From Actinoplanes teichomyceticus ATCC 31121 (GTDB lineage: Bacteria; Actinomycetota; Actinomycetes; Mycobacteriales; Micromonosporaceae), in contig NZ_CP023865.1 in the NCBI RefSeq assembly GCF_003711105.1, positions 372,001 through 436,000 on the forward strand: a DNA stretch of 64,000 nt, given 5' to 3'. The notes under the pieces are model-generated. The model was given only the letters and a program-made list of their open reading frames with translations, searched no databases and had not been told where the DNA came from. Of the stretch, positions 1 to 8,286 are shown in pieces. The first letter of the stretch is position 1. Each line of letters starts with the position of its first letter. Position numbers and translations under genes: made by a program.

Positions 1-121
1 AACCCGCCTCGTCGGCGATCGCCCGGGTCGTGGTCCCCTCGACGCCGCGCGCCCGGACCACCCGCCAGGTGGCCGCGAGCAGCTCCGCCCGGCGCGCCTC
101 GCGATCGACCAGCCTGGGCAC
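1..121 (-). CDS. TetR/AcrR family transcriptional regulator, N-terminal fragment
   Basis: Only the first 40 or so codons are inside the window; the gene continues past base 1. The reverse strand reads VPRLVDREARRAELLAATW and then a TTTRAIADEAG segment, the beginning of a TetR-type helix-turn-helix. An in-frame TAA lies four codons before the GTG at 121, so the start cannot be further upstream. The ligand and target are unknown. The MFS exporter at 370-1542 lies upstream on the same strand, beyond a repeat-filled gap, and could be a target, but nothing in the sequence proves it. Confidence 0.75.
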   Translation of the reverse strand, partial: MPRLVDREARRAELLAATWRVVRARGVEGTTTRAIADEAG

Positions 122-170
122 CCGCCCAGCTTAGCCAGCCACCGCCGACACCAGGTGCGCCGAGGCTTTC

Positions 171-370
171 GCGCCGGGCGCGCTGGCATCTCCGGTGGGC
201 GCGGCCGGCATCTCCGGTGGGCCTCGGGTTTGCGCCGGGCGCGGCATCCCCGGTGGGCCTCGGGTTTTGCGCCGGGCGCGGCCGGCATCCCCGGTGGGTC
301 TCGGCCTTTGCGCCGGGCGCGGCCTGCATCCCCGGTGGGCTGAGGCTTCGCGCCGGGCGCGGATTGGCCT
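171..370. repeat. Degenerate GC-rich tandem repeat, about 40 bp period
   Basis: The core GCGCCGGGCGCGG recurs at about 171, 232, 269, 310 and 350, alternating with ATCCCCGGTGGGC. Spacings are 61, 37, 41 and 40 bases, so the unit is about 40 bp with insertions and deletions. It fills the gap between the end of the MFS gene and the TetR fragment. No open frame here looks like a real gene. Confidence 0.75.
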
Positions 371-1542
371 CAGGCGGGGTGGGCCGGCTCCTGGACGGCG
401 AGGTGGCGCAGGGCGCGGGCCGCCGGAACGGCCAGGATCACGCCGGCCACCGGGATGAGGAACGCGACACGCAGGCCGACCGGTTCGGACAGCGCGCCGA
501 GCAGGACCGCGCCCAGCAGCGCCCCGCCATAGTTGAACAGGTTCACCCGGGCGATCACCTCGTCGCTGCTTCGCGCCGCCGCCTCACCGGCCGCGCTGAA
601 CGCCAACGGGACGAGCACCCCCACGCCGAACCCGGCAATCGCGAACCCGGTCACCGCCGCGCCCACCGACGGCAGCAGCACGACCAGCCCGCAGCCGGCC
701 GCGCACACCGCGAGCGCGCCCAGCGCCATCGCCAGCCGACCGGCGCGGGGTACCAGGTGGTCCGCGATCAGGCGGCTGACCAGCACGGCCGCCTGGTAGG
801 CGGCGTATCCCAGCGGCGCGACCGAGGCCGCGGCGGACAGCGAATCCGCCAGGTAGACCGAGCTCCAAGTGCTCACCGCCGAATCGACCAGGAACGCGGT
901 GAAGACCAGCAGGCCGCAGACCCGGACCACCCGTCGCACCACGCGGCCACCGCTGTCGTGCGCCACCCGGGAACGCTCGGTACGGCCCGGCTCGAACCGC
1001 CGCCACCCGGCCAGCCCGACCAGCACCGCGAACCCGGCCGCCGCGCCCACCGCGACCGACGCCCCACCACCGCCGGCCACCGATCCCGACATGAGCAGGG
1101 CCGCGGCGATGGCGGCCGCGGTGTACGCGGCGAACAGGCGGCTCATCACGCTGCGGCGCAGGCGCGCCTGGACCAGCACGCCCTGCATGCTCAGCGAGGC
1201 GTCGACGGCGCCCAGGCCGACGCCGTAGAGCAGCAGCACGGTCACGAAGACGGCGTTCGGGGCGCTCACGGTCGTCCCGGCCAGCCCCGCGCCGACCAGG
1301 AACAGACCGGTGGCCAGCGCGTACCGGCTGCCCCGGCGGCCGGCGACCCGGTCGGCCACCACCGAGCCGCCGGCCGCGGCCACACAGACCAGCAGCAGGA
1401 TCGCCGACACGAAGGCGTCGCTGAGGTCCTGCCGCTCCTTGAAGGCGGGCAGGGCGGTGACGACGGCCGCGTACCCGAGCCCCTGAGCGGCGTAGCCGGC
1501 GCCGATCAGGCGGGCCCGAGCCCCGGCGCTCATGTCGGTCAT
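370..1542 (-). CDS. MFS transporter
   Basis: A 390-residue hydrophobic protein with about 12 predicted membrane helices, the usual size of a major facilitator exporter. The N-terminus (MTDMSAGARARLIGAGYAAQ) leads straight into helix 1. A charged loop carrying DRVAGRRGSRYAL sits where the MFS family places its loop 2-3 motif. The ATG at 1542 follows a GAGGCGGG stretch; ATG 1533 is an alternative. The protein should sit in the cytoplasmic membrane and move a small molecule by proton antiport. The substrate cannot be told from sequence. Confidence 0.8.
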   Translation of the reverse strand: MTDMSAGARARLIGAGYAAQGLGYAAVVTALPAFKERQDLSDAFVSAILLLVCVAAAGGSVVADRVAGRRGSRYALATGLFLVGAGLAGTTVSAPNAVFVTVLLLYGVGLGAVDASLSMQGVLVQARLRRSVMSRLFAAYTAAAIAAALLMSGSVAGGGGASVAVGAAAGFAVLVGLAGWRRFEPGRTERSRVAHDSGGRVVRRVVRVCGLLVFTAFLVDSAVSTWSSVYLADSLSAAASVAPLGYAAYQAAVLVSRLIADHLVPRAGRLAMALGALAVCAAGCGLVVLLPSVGAAVTGFAIAGFGVGVLVPLAFSAAGEAAARSSDEVIARVNLFNYGGALLGAVLLGALSEPVGLRVAFLIPVAGVILAVPAARALRHLAVQEPAHPA

Positions 1543-1829
1543 CCCGCCTCGCCCATCGTTGGAGCGACGAAAATCACACGCTCATTCAGCGCAGCATGCC
1601 GGGCGTGATCGTCCACGGCAACAGATTCGTGTAAAGGAATGCGCCTTCCTCGTGGTGCGGGCGCTCTGTGCCGGCCCGGTCCCTGGCCGCACCGGCTGCT
1701 CGCGCGGCCGGCCTCGTCGCGTCTCGGGGGGCTGGTCGCCGTGCGGGCTCGCTCGGTTCGGGTTGCCGGCCTATCGCGGTTCGCGGAGCCCGCCGGGCCT
1801 GATCGGCCGCTTCGTCCAGCGGCCGGCTG
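1543..1829. other. Intergenic gap with no gene seen
   Basis: This 287-base stretch lies between the end of futalosine hydrolase and the start of the MFS gene, both on the minus strand. Frames here lack a ribosome-binding site and plausible codon use. A short inverted repeat, GGAATGCGCCTTCC, lies near 1637. I see no convincing terminator or RNA. Confidence 0.5.
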
Positions 1830-2537
1830 TCAGGGCAGGGTGTGCAGGGCGGGGGCGGCGGCCCGCAGGGCCGCGAAAGCGTCGGCCAGGCGCCAGGTGG
1901 CGCGGTCCCGGGGGCCGACCGGGTTGGAGATGCTGCGCAGCTCGGCGAACGGGACACCGGCGTCGGCGGCGGCGACCGCCACGCCGTAGCCCTCCATCGC
2001 CTCCGCGACGGCCCGGGGGAAACGGGCGGCCAGGCGAGCGGCGGTCTCCTCGGTGCCGGTCACCGTGCTGAGCGTGAGGATGTCGCCGACGGCCGCGTGC
2101 GGCAGGGCCGCGCGCAGGGCCTCCAGCAGGGCCGGGTCGGTCGCCAGGATGCTGCTGCCGAAGCCCAGCTCCTCGACCGGGAGGAACCCGTCGGGCGACT
2201 CGGCGCCCAGGTCGGCGGCGATCGTACGGCCGGCGAGCACGGTGCCGCCCACGTCGGCGCGGCCGGGGAAGCCACCGGCGATGCCGGCGCTGATCACGGC
2301 ACGGTACCGGCGGCGGGCGAGCAGGCGTGCTGTTCCCGCGGCGGCGGCCGCCGGTCCCACCCCCACCGCCTCGATCACGAGGCTGGCCGTGGGTTCCGGT
2401 GGCGTGGCGACCCGTCTCGATCCGGGGTGGTCCGAGCCGGTGCCCGGCGCGGGGCCCGGCTCCTGATCGAGGGCGGCACGAAGCGCGTCGGCCTCGGCGG
2501 GGACGGCGGTCACCACCAGGATCGGGTGCCGGCTCAC
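1830..2537 (-). CDS. mqnB: Futalosine hydrolase (menaquinone biosynthesis)
   Basis: This 235-residue protein belongs to the PNP/MTA-SAH nucleosidase family. Futalosine hydrolase splits futalosine into hypoxanthine and dehypoxanthine futalosine in the alternative menaquinone pathway. Visible features are the N-terminal ILVVTAVPAEADAL strand-turn, the VISAGIAGGF glycine-rich loop, and the C-terminal AMEGYGVAVAA and RSISNPVG segments typical of the family. The GTG start overlaps the stop of the upstream MFS gene by 4 nt (GTGA), so translation is probably coupled. The later-acting mqnD, often a neighbour in Streptomyces, is not next to it here. Confidence 0.9.
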   Translation of the reverse strand: MSRHPILVVTAVPAEADALRAALDQEPGPAPGTGSDHPGSRRVATPPEPTASLVIEAVGVGPAAAAAGTARLLARRRYRAVISAGIAGGFPGRADVGGTVLAGRTIAADLGAESPDGFLPVEELGFGSSILATDPALLEALRAALPHAAVGDILTLSTVTGTEETAARLAARFPRAVAEAMEGYGVAVAAADAGVPFAELRSISNPVGPRDRATWRLADAFAALRAAAPALHTLP

Positions 2538-4852
2538 GCTTGCTCACCGGTCGGGCCGGTTTCCCCGGACGGCGTGGCCGGGGCGGCGGAGGAGGGCCGG
2601 TAGACGTGGAAGCCGGGCGGCGCCGCGGCACGGTCGGTGGCCGGGGCGCCGGCGCCGGACTGCGCGGCATCTCCGGTGGCGGAGGCGCCCCCGCCGCGGC
2701 CGGCATCACCGGGGAAGCGGTGGGTGGTGGCATCGTCGGCGCCGGGCCCGGTCCCGCTGGCGGGCCGGCGGGGGCCCGCGCCGAAGGTGCGGCCGGTGGC
2801 GGCACCGCCGGAGCCGCTGCCGGGGGCGCCGTCCGGGCGGCCTGCCGGCTCGCCGGTCGGGCGGCCTGCCGGCTCGCCAGCGGCCGGGAACTGCCGGGTC
2901 GGTGTGGTGGCCGCCGGGCCGGAGCTCGCGGTGGCGGACGGGCGGTCGGTGGCCCGGGTGCGGCGGCGTGGCCACCAGCCGCGGCGGCGTGGTGGCTCCA
3001 CCAGCGTCGGATCGGTGCGGCGGCCGGTGGCGGCGCCGGCCGCCGGGCCGCCGGAGGAGTCGAAGTCGCGGGCGCCGCGGTCGCCGGGCGTGCTCAGGCC
3101 GCGGGCGCCGGGGTCGCCGGGCGTGCTGAGGTCACGGGTGCGGGGGTCGCCGGGCGTGCTGAGGTCACGGGCGCCGGGCGTGCCGAGGCCACGGGCTCCC
3201 GGACCGCCGGGTGTGCCGAGGTCACGGGTGCGGGGAAGGGCCGGATCGGCGGGGTCGCCGAACGGCTCGAAGTCGCGCGTGCCGGCGCGGGGGCGGTCGG
3301 CGGCGCGGCGCGGGGCGGGTGGGTGGTGGCCGGCGCGCTCGGGGACCGTCGGGGCTTCCGGCCACGGGTCGGCGGCCTCGTGGAGCGCGGGGGGCTCGTC
3401 GGGGTGCGGGGCCGTCGGCGTACCGGAAGGGTGGTCCGGAGCGTCGGCGGCCGGGCCGGGCGCGGCAGGGTCTCCGGCGGCGCCGGAGGGGGTTTCCGGG
3501 CGGCCGGCGAGGCGCTCGTTGTGCAGGCGGGCCGCGGACCAGGCGGCCCGCCCGGCGGTCACTGCCGCGAGGGCGGCGGCCAGGCCGATGCCGAGGCGGC
3601 CGGCGAGCGGGATCAGGCCGATGCCGCCGCCGGTCACCCAGGCCAGCATCAGGACGGTCTCGGAGTGGGCGAAGGCGGTGGCCCGCAGCCGCTCCGGGAC
3701 GCGCTCCTGGATGCTGGCGTCGACGGCGAGCTTGGCGATGCCGCTGAAGGTGGCGGTGAGCAGGGCCAGCAGGGTGATCGTGGCGAGGTTGTAGAAGACC
3801 GTCGCGAGGATCGCCACGCCGGCGGTCACCACCAGTCCGCTGGCCTGCAGGGCGAGCGGCCGGCGGATGCGCAGCCCGGTGCCGGCGGCCGTGGACAGGA
3901 ACGTGCCGAGCGCCAGCGCGCCGCCGACCAGGCCGACCGCGGCGTTCCGGTTCAGCTCCAGGCCGAGCACGGTGCTGTCCAGGTCACCCGCCATGATCGC
4001 GAAGGTGAGGTAGAGCAGCAGGAAGCCGTAGAGCAGGCGCAGTCCGGCGCTGCCGACCAGGGTGGCCAGCACCAGGCGGCCGGAGAGCGGACGGTCGGAG
4101 CCGCGGTTGAGGCCGAGCACGGTGCGCCAGGCGCGCGGCATCGCCTCGGGCGGGTCGGAGTCGGCGCGCGGGGGGAGGCGCAGTGCGACCACCATGCCGG
4201 CGAGGAAGATCAGGGTGGCCACCCGCATCGGCCACTGTGGGCCGAACCGGAAGGCGAGCAGGCCGATCGGGGCGACCACGGCGCCCGCGAAGGTGCCGTA
4301 GACGCTGGCCCGGGCGCCCACCTGGGACAGCCCGACCCCGGCCGGCAGCAGGCGGGGGACGGCCGCGGAGCGGGCCACGCCGTAGGCCCGAGAGAGGGCC
4401 AGCACGCCGAAGGCGGCCGGATAGAGCCCCCAGCCGAGCAGGTTGTCGCTCATCACGTAGGCCAGGAAGGCGCGGCCCAGCATGGTCACCGCCAGCGCGT
4501 AGCGCCGGCCGTGCCGGAAGTGGTCCAACAGCGGGCCGACCACCGGCGCCAGCAGCGCGAACGGCACCATCGTGATGAGCAGGTAGAGCCCGACCTTGCC
4601 GCGGGCCTCGCCGAGCGGGACGCTGAAAATCGTGCCGGCCAGGCCGATCGCGATGAGCGCGTCGCCCGCGCAGGAGACCGCGTGCAGGTCGAACAGCCGG
4701 ATCATGCCGACCTCGTTGGCGGCGCCGCGGGCCCGGGCCGTGCCGACCCGGCGGGTCGCCCAGGCCCCGCCGCGCAGCGATCCACGCACCACCATGCGCA
4801 CCGCTTTGACACCGGTGCCGACGGTGCGTCCGAGAGTGGGAAGCAGCGGCAT
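2534..4852 (-). CDS. MFS transporter with long repeat-rich C-terminal tail
   Basis: This protein is 772 residues long. Residues 1 to about 440 form a standard MFS domain (LFDLHAVSCAGDALIAIGLA near the first helix, then about 12 helices). The remaining 330 or so are low-complexity Pro/Ala/Gly/Arg sequence with 11-residue repeats such as STPGDPRTRDL. The reading frame stays open another 300 codons upstream, but the ATG at 4852 has AGGA eight bases ahead and is where the membrane protein begins; ATG 4861 is possible. The order DUF3027, MFS, futalosine hydrolase is a known actinobacterial neighbourhood. The substrate is unknown. The tail is presumably cytoplasmic and disordered. Confidence 0.85.
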   Translation of the reverse strand: MPLLPTLGRTVGTGVKAVRMVVRGSLRGGAWATRRVGTARARGAANEVGMIRLFDLHAVSCAGDALIAIGLAGTIFSVPLGEARGKVGLYLLITMVPFALLAPVVGPLLDHFRHGRRYALAVTMLGRAFLAYVMSDNLLGWGLYPAAFGVLALSRAYGVARSAAVPRLLPAGVGLSQVGARASVYGTFAGAVVAPIGLLAFRFGPQWPMRVATLIFLAGMVVALRLPPRADSDPPEAMPRAWRTVLGLNRGSDRPLSGRLVLATLVGSAGLRLLYGFLLLYLTFAIMAGDLDSTVLGLELNRNAAVGLVGGALALGTFLSTAAGTGLRIRRPLALQASGLVVTAGVAILATVFYNLATITLLALLTATFSGIAKLAVDASIQERVPERLRATAFAHSETVLMLAWVTGGGIGLIPLAGRLGIGLAAALAAVTAGRAAWSAARLHNERLAGRPETPSGAAGDPAAPGPAADAPDHPSGTPTAPHPDEPPALHEAADPWPEAPTVPERAGHHPPAPRRAADRPRAGTRDFEPFGDPADPALPRTRDLGTPGGPGARGLGTPGARDLSTPGDPRTRDLSTPGDPGARGLSTPGDRGARDFDSSGGPAAGAATGRRTDPTLVEPPRRRGWWPRRRTRATDRPSATASSGPAATTPTRQFPAAGEPAGRPTGEPAGRPDGAPGSGSGGAATGRTFGAGPRRPASGTGPGADDATTHRFPGDAGRGGGASATGDAAQSGAGAPATDRAAAPPGFHVYRPSSAAPATPSGETGPTGEQA
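3070..3235 (-). repeat. In-frame 33-bp coding repeat in the MFS tail
   Basis: The element TCGCCGGGCGTGCT (plus strand) recurs at 3081, 3114 and 3147, exactly 33 bases or 11 codons apart, then in shortened copies to about 3235. Because the period is a multiple of three, copy-number change would lengthen or shorten the tail without breaking the frame. Confidence 0.75.
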
Positions 4853-4954
4853 GGGAACCATCCTGACTGATCCGGGCGACGTTCGTCCCGTTCCGTCCAC
4901 AGGTATCTGGGGAGTCGTTGCGGCGCGTGCGGTTCGGTAGGCAACAATGGGCGG

Positions 4955-5776
4955 GTGACCTCCAGGACCACCTCTCGCGCCGTCCGACTCGACCAGGTCT
5001 GTGCCGATGCTGTCGGAGTGGCCCGGGGTGCGATCACCGATGTGGACCCCGCTGACATCGGTGAGCACCTCGACGTCGTTGCCGAGGGCGACCGGGTGGT
5101 GACGCACTTCTTCGAGTCGCACCTGGCCGGCTACCGCGGCTGGCGCTGGGCGGTGACGGTGACCCGGGTGCCGCGCAGCCGGCATGTCACGATCTGCGAG
5201 ACGGTCCTGCTGCCCGGTCCGGACGCGCTGCTCGCCCCCGGCTGGGTGCCGTGGAACGAGCGGGTCCAGCCCGGCGACCTGGGGGTCGGCGACCTGATGC
5301 CGACCGCGCCGGACGACGACCGGCTCGCCCCGGGCTACGTGCTCAGCGACGACGCCGCGGTCGAGGAGGTGTCCTGGGAGCTCGGCCTGGGCCGGTCCCG
5401 GGTGATGTCCAAGGACGGCCGGATGGAGACCGCCCAGCGGTGGTATGACGGCGACGCCGGCCCGGAGGCGCCGATCTCGACCGCCGCGCCGCGCAACGCG
5501 CGCTGTGGCACCTGCGGCTTCTACCTGCCGCTGGCCGGGTCGCTGCGGCAGATGTTCGGCGTCTGCGGGAATCTGTACGCACCGGACGACGGCCGTGCGG
5601 TGAGCGCCGACCACGGCTGCGGGGCGCACTCGGAGGCGCTGCTGGCCACCGCCGAGCAGCCGGTCGAGGAGCTGCCCACGGTGTATGACGACAGCGAGGT
5701 GGAGACCATGGCGGTCAGCCGTGGCCACGGCTCGGTGGAGTCCGGCGAGCCGGCCGAGGACTACGGCCACAGCTAG
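4955..5776 (+). CDS. DUF3027 family protein
   Basis: A 273-residue actinobacterial conserved protein of unknown function. The sequence is strongly family-like: HFFESHLAGYRGWRWAVTV near residue 50, then a C-terminal cysteine cluster, ARCGTCGFYLPLAGSLRQMF, followed by GVCGN and DHGCGAH. These cysteines and histidines could bind a metal. The GTG start at 4955 is preceded by AACAAT six bases upstream, which suggests a leaderless message. It is transcribed away from the MFS gene across a gap of about 100 bases. No enzyme role is established. Confidence 0.88.
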   Translation: MTSRTTSRAVRLDQVCADAVGVARGAITDVDPADIGEHLDVVAEGDRVVTHFFESHLAGYRGWRWAVTVTRVPRSRHVTICETVLLPGPDALLAPGWVPWNERVQPGDLGVGDLMPTAPDDDRLAPGYVLSDDAAVEEVSWELGLGRSRVMSKDGRMETAQRWYDGDAGPEAPISTAAPRNARCGTCGFYLPLAGSLRQMFGVCGNLYAPDDGRAVSADHGCGAHSEALLATAEQPVEELPTVYDDSEVETMAVSRGHGSVESGEPAEDYGHS

Positions 5777-5783
5777 GGCGGCC

Positions 5784-6092
5784 CTAGGCTCCTTCGACGC
5801 GGAACTCCGGGTGCGACAGCGCCCGGCGCCGCCTCCGGTGCCGGTCGTGCACGATCATCGTGGTCAGGCCGGGGGCGCCCAGCAGCAGCCCGGCCACGCT
5901 GGTGTGGAGCCAGTCCTCCGGCGCGCCGGCCAGCCAGCAGACGATCGAGGCCACGGCGAACGCGGCGATGCCGGCGAGCGCGAACGGAACCATCGGCGGG
6001 TCGAGTGGCTCGGGGCGCGGCCTGGTGCCGGTCACGACGGTGAGACCGGCCGGCGGATCGTCAGCCCGGGTCGCGGGAGACAGGTCACTCAC
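5784..6092 (-). CDS. DUF2530 family small membrane protein
   Basis: A 102-residue protein with two predicted membrane helices, PFALAGIAAFAVASIVCWLA and the segment around LHTSVAGLLLGAPGLTTMIV. It ends in a basic, cytoplasm-like tail rich in arginine (HDRHRRRRRALSH). DUF2530 proteins are small actinobacterial membrane proteins of unknown role, typically found near DUF3027 and a purine permease, as here. The GTG start at 6092 lies six bases after TACCCT, a TANNNT -10 box, so the message is probably leaderless. It is convergent with DUF3027 and its stop is 7 bases away. Confidence 0.75.
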   Translation of the reverse strand: MSDLSPATRADDPPAGLTVVTGTRPRPEPLDPPMVPFALAGIAAFAVASIVCWLAGAPEDWLHTSVAGLLLGAPGLTTMIVHDRHRRRRRALSHPEFRVEGA

Positions 6093-6225
6093 TCCGACAG
6101 GGTAAGGCCATTACGGAACGTCCCGACGCGGGACGTGAGAGTTGTAACATCACTGCGCTTTGCCGAGGTCATCCGCGTCTGACACCATGCGCGCGTCGTT
6201 CACTGTGCCGTCCGGAAGGACCAGC

Positions 6226-7671
6226 ATGTCCACAGCCGCAGGGACCGCCACCGCGCGGAACGGTTTTGACCGCTTCTTCCAGATATCTGCTCGGGGCTCA
6301 ACGCTGAGCCGTGAGATCCGTGGCGGCTTCGTCACGTTCTTCACGATGGCCTACATCGTCGTGCTCAACCCGCTGATCCTGGCCGGTGGGGCGGACCAGA
6401 AGGGCGCGCATCTGCCCCTGGCCGCGCTCGCCGCCGGTACCGCGCTGGTGGCCGGCGTGATGACCATCCTGATGGGCGTGGTGGCCCGCTTCCCGCTCGC
6501 CCTGGCCGCCGGTCTGGGCGTGAACGCGCTGGTGGCGTACGAGATCGCGCCCCAGATGACCTGGGCCGACGCGATGGGCCTGGTGGTGATCGAGGGCGTG
6601 CTGATCGCGCTCCTGGTGCTCACCGGTCTGCGTACCGCGGTCTTCAAGGCGGTGCCGACCCAGCTCAAGACCGCGATCGGGGTGGGCATCGGCCTGTTCC
6701 TGATGATCATCGGGCTGGTCGACTCCGGTTTCGTACGCCGGGTGCCGGATGCCGCGAACACCACCGTCCCGGTCGAGCTCGGCCTCGGCGGCAAGCTGCT
6801 CACCTGGCCGACCCTGGTCTTCGCGATCGGCCTGCTGCTGACCCTCGTGCTGTTCGTGCGCAAGGTGAAGGGCGCCATCCTGATCGGCATCCTCGGCACC
6901 ACGGTGCTGGCGATCGTGGTGGAGGCGGTCGCCGGGGTGGGCTCGGTGGTCACCAATCCGCACGGCTGGTCGCTGAACGTCCCGACGATGCCCGAGAAGG
7001 TCGTCAGCGCGCCGGACCTGTCCCTGCTCGGACACTTCAACGTGCTCGGCTCGTGGCAGCACGCCGGCTGGCTGGTCGCGCTGATGTTCGTCTTCACGCT
7101 GCTGGTGGCGGACTTCTTCGACACCATGGGCACGATGGTGGCGGTGGGCCAGGAGGGCGAGATGCTCGACGCCGAGGGTATGCCGCCGAAGACCAGGGAG
7201 ATCCTGCTGGTCGACTCGATCGCGGCGGCCGCCGGCGGCGCGGCCAGCGTCTCCAGCAACACGTCGTTCGTGGAGAGCGCCTCCGGCGTCGGCGAGGGCG
7301 CCCGCACCGGTGCGGCGAACCTGGTCACCGGCGCCCTGTTCCTGCTCGCCATGTTCTTCGCGCCGCTGGTGCAGGTGGTGCCGTTCGAGGCGGCGTCGAC
7401 CGCGCTGGTGGTGGTCGGTTTCCTGATGATGACCGCGGTCCGGCAGATCGACTGGTCGGACTGGACCATCGCGGTGCCGGCGTTCCTGACCGTCACGCTG
7501 ATGCCGTTCACCTACTCGATCTCGAACGGCATCGGCGCCGGGATCATCTCGTACGTGGTGCTGAAGGCCACGACCGGCCGGGCCCGGGAGATCCACCCCA
7601 TCCTGTACGGGGTCGCCGTCCTCTTCATGTTGTACTTCGCCCGGGGCCCGCTGGAGTCCTGGATCCTCTGA
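6226..7671 (+). CDS. NCS2 family permease (guanine/hypoxanthine type)
   Basis: A 481-residue polytopic membrane protein of the NCS2 (AzgA/PbuG-like) family, which imports purine bases with protons. Diagnostic stretches are GGFVTFFTMAYIVVLNPLIL at the first helix, FPLALAAGLGVNALVAYEIA, DFFDTMGTMVAVGQEGEML, and SVSSNTSFVESASGVGEGAR. The ATG at 6226 follows GGAAGGACCAGC, a good ribosome-binding site; an upstream in-frame start at 6160 lacks one. A strong hairpin terminator follows directly. Adenine, guanine and hypoxanthine are the likely substrates; which one cannot be told. Confidence 0.92.
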   Translation: MSTAAGTATARNGFDRFFQISARGSTLSREIRGGFVTFFTMAYIVVLNPLILAGGADQKGAHLPLAALAAGTALVAGVMTILMGVVARFPLALAAGLGVNALVAYEIAPQMTWADAMGLVVIEGVLIALLVLTGLRTAVFKAVPTQLKTAIGVGIGLFLMIIGLVDSGFVRRVPDAANTTVPVELGLGGKLLTWPTLVFAIGLLLTLVLFVRKVKGAILIGILGTTVLAIVVEAVAGVGSVVTNPHGWSLNVPTMPEKVVSAPDLSLLGHFNVLGSWQHAGWLVALMFVFTLLVADFFDTMGTMVAVGQEGEMLDAEGMPPKTREILLVDSIAAAAGGAASVSSNTSFVESASGVGEGARTGAANLVTGALFLLAMFFAPLVQVVPFEAASTALVVVGFLMMTAVRQIDWSDWTIAVPAFLTVTLMPFTYSISNGIGAGIISYVVLKATTGRAREIHPILYGVAVLFMLYFARGPLESWIL

Positions 7672-7680
7672 GCGGTCGGT

Positions 7681-7718
7681 AGCCGTCACCGGGCGCACCG
7701 GCGTGCCCGGTGACGGCT
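7681..7718 (+). terminator. Strong hairpin terminator after the NCS2 permease
   Basis: AGCCGTCACCGGGC (7681-7694) and GCCCGGTGACGGCT (7705-7718) form a perfect 14-bp stem with a 10-base loop, starting 9 bases after the stop codon. There is no T-run, which is usual for actinobacterial terminators. Confidence 0.85.
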
Positions 7719-7741
7719 CTCATAGGGTTGATGGCGTGTCG

Positions 7742-7767
7742 TTAGCCATGCTCATTAGCTAGGCTAA
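7742..7767 (+). promoter_or_regulatory. Palindromic operator before the MarR gene
   Basis: TTAGCC (7742-7747) and GGCTAA (7762-7767) form an inverted repeat with 14 bases between. A third near-match, TTAGCT at 7755-7760, sits inside. The element ends 5 bases before the MarR start codon, where an autorepressor would block transcription. Confidence 0.6.
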
Positions 7768-7772
7768 AGATC

Positions 7773-8219
7773 GTGACGGAGCGGGTGATGACGACGGAGC
7801 GCACAGCGGAATCGCTGGCCAAGACGCTGCGAGAAGCGATCATCCGGTTCGGCCGGCGCGTCCGGCAGGCCCGCCCGGTCGGCGATCTGACGTTCAGTCA
7901 GCTCTCCGCGCTCACCAGCCTCCAGCTGGCCGGCGCGCTGACTCCGCGTGAGCTCGCCGACATGGAACGGGTGCAACCCCCGACGATGACGAAGATCGTC
8001 GGGAAGCTGGAGGAGCGCGGGCTGGTGGCACGTACGCCGCACCCCACCGACGGGCGCCAGGTGATCCTGGCCGCCACCGACGAGGGGCGGGCGGTCTACG
8101 CGCTGCACGAGCGGGCCCGTAACGAGTGGCTGGCCGTGCAACTGGAGCGGCTCACCCCGGAGGAACGCGACACCCTGGCCCGCGCGGCGGAGATCCTGCA
8201 GCGCGTCGCCCGCGGCTGA
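7773..8219 (+). CDS. MarR family transcriptional regulator
   Basis: A 148-residue winged-helix regulator. The DNA-binding part runs from about residue 45 (TFSQLSALTSLQLAGALTPR) through the recognition helix (QPPTMTKIVGKLEERGLV) to the wing, RTPHPTDGRQVILA. The C-terminal helix dimerises. It lies 67 bases before an MFS exporter on the same strand, the classic arrangement in which MarR represses itself and the pump until a ligand binds. A palindrome overlapping the promoter supports autorepression. The ligand is unknown. Confidence 0.9.
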   Translation: MTERVMTTERTAESLAKTLREAIIRFGRRVRQARPVGDLTFSQLSALTSLQLAGALTPRELADMERVQPPTMTKIVGKLEERGLVARTPHPTDGRQVILAATDEGRAVYALHERARNEWLAVQLERLTPEERDTLARAAEILQRVARG

Positions 8220-8286
8220 ACCGGCTGGTCGTTCCGTTTCGTCACGTGACGATGACGCGTACGACCGAGCGAGGGGGCACGACCGC

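Noticed and set aside
2327..4870. 847-codon plus-strand open frame
   Set aside because: It is a Gly/Arg/Ala-rich shadow of the minus-strand MFS gene with no family-like sequence.
4853..5770. N-terminal extension of the MFS protein by about 300 codons
   Set aside because: The frame is open only because of high GC. It lies antisense to the real DUF3027 gene, and the MFS membrane domain begins at 4852 with a ribosome-binding site.
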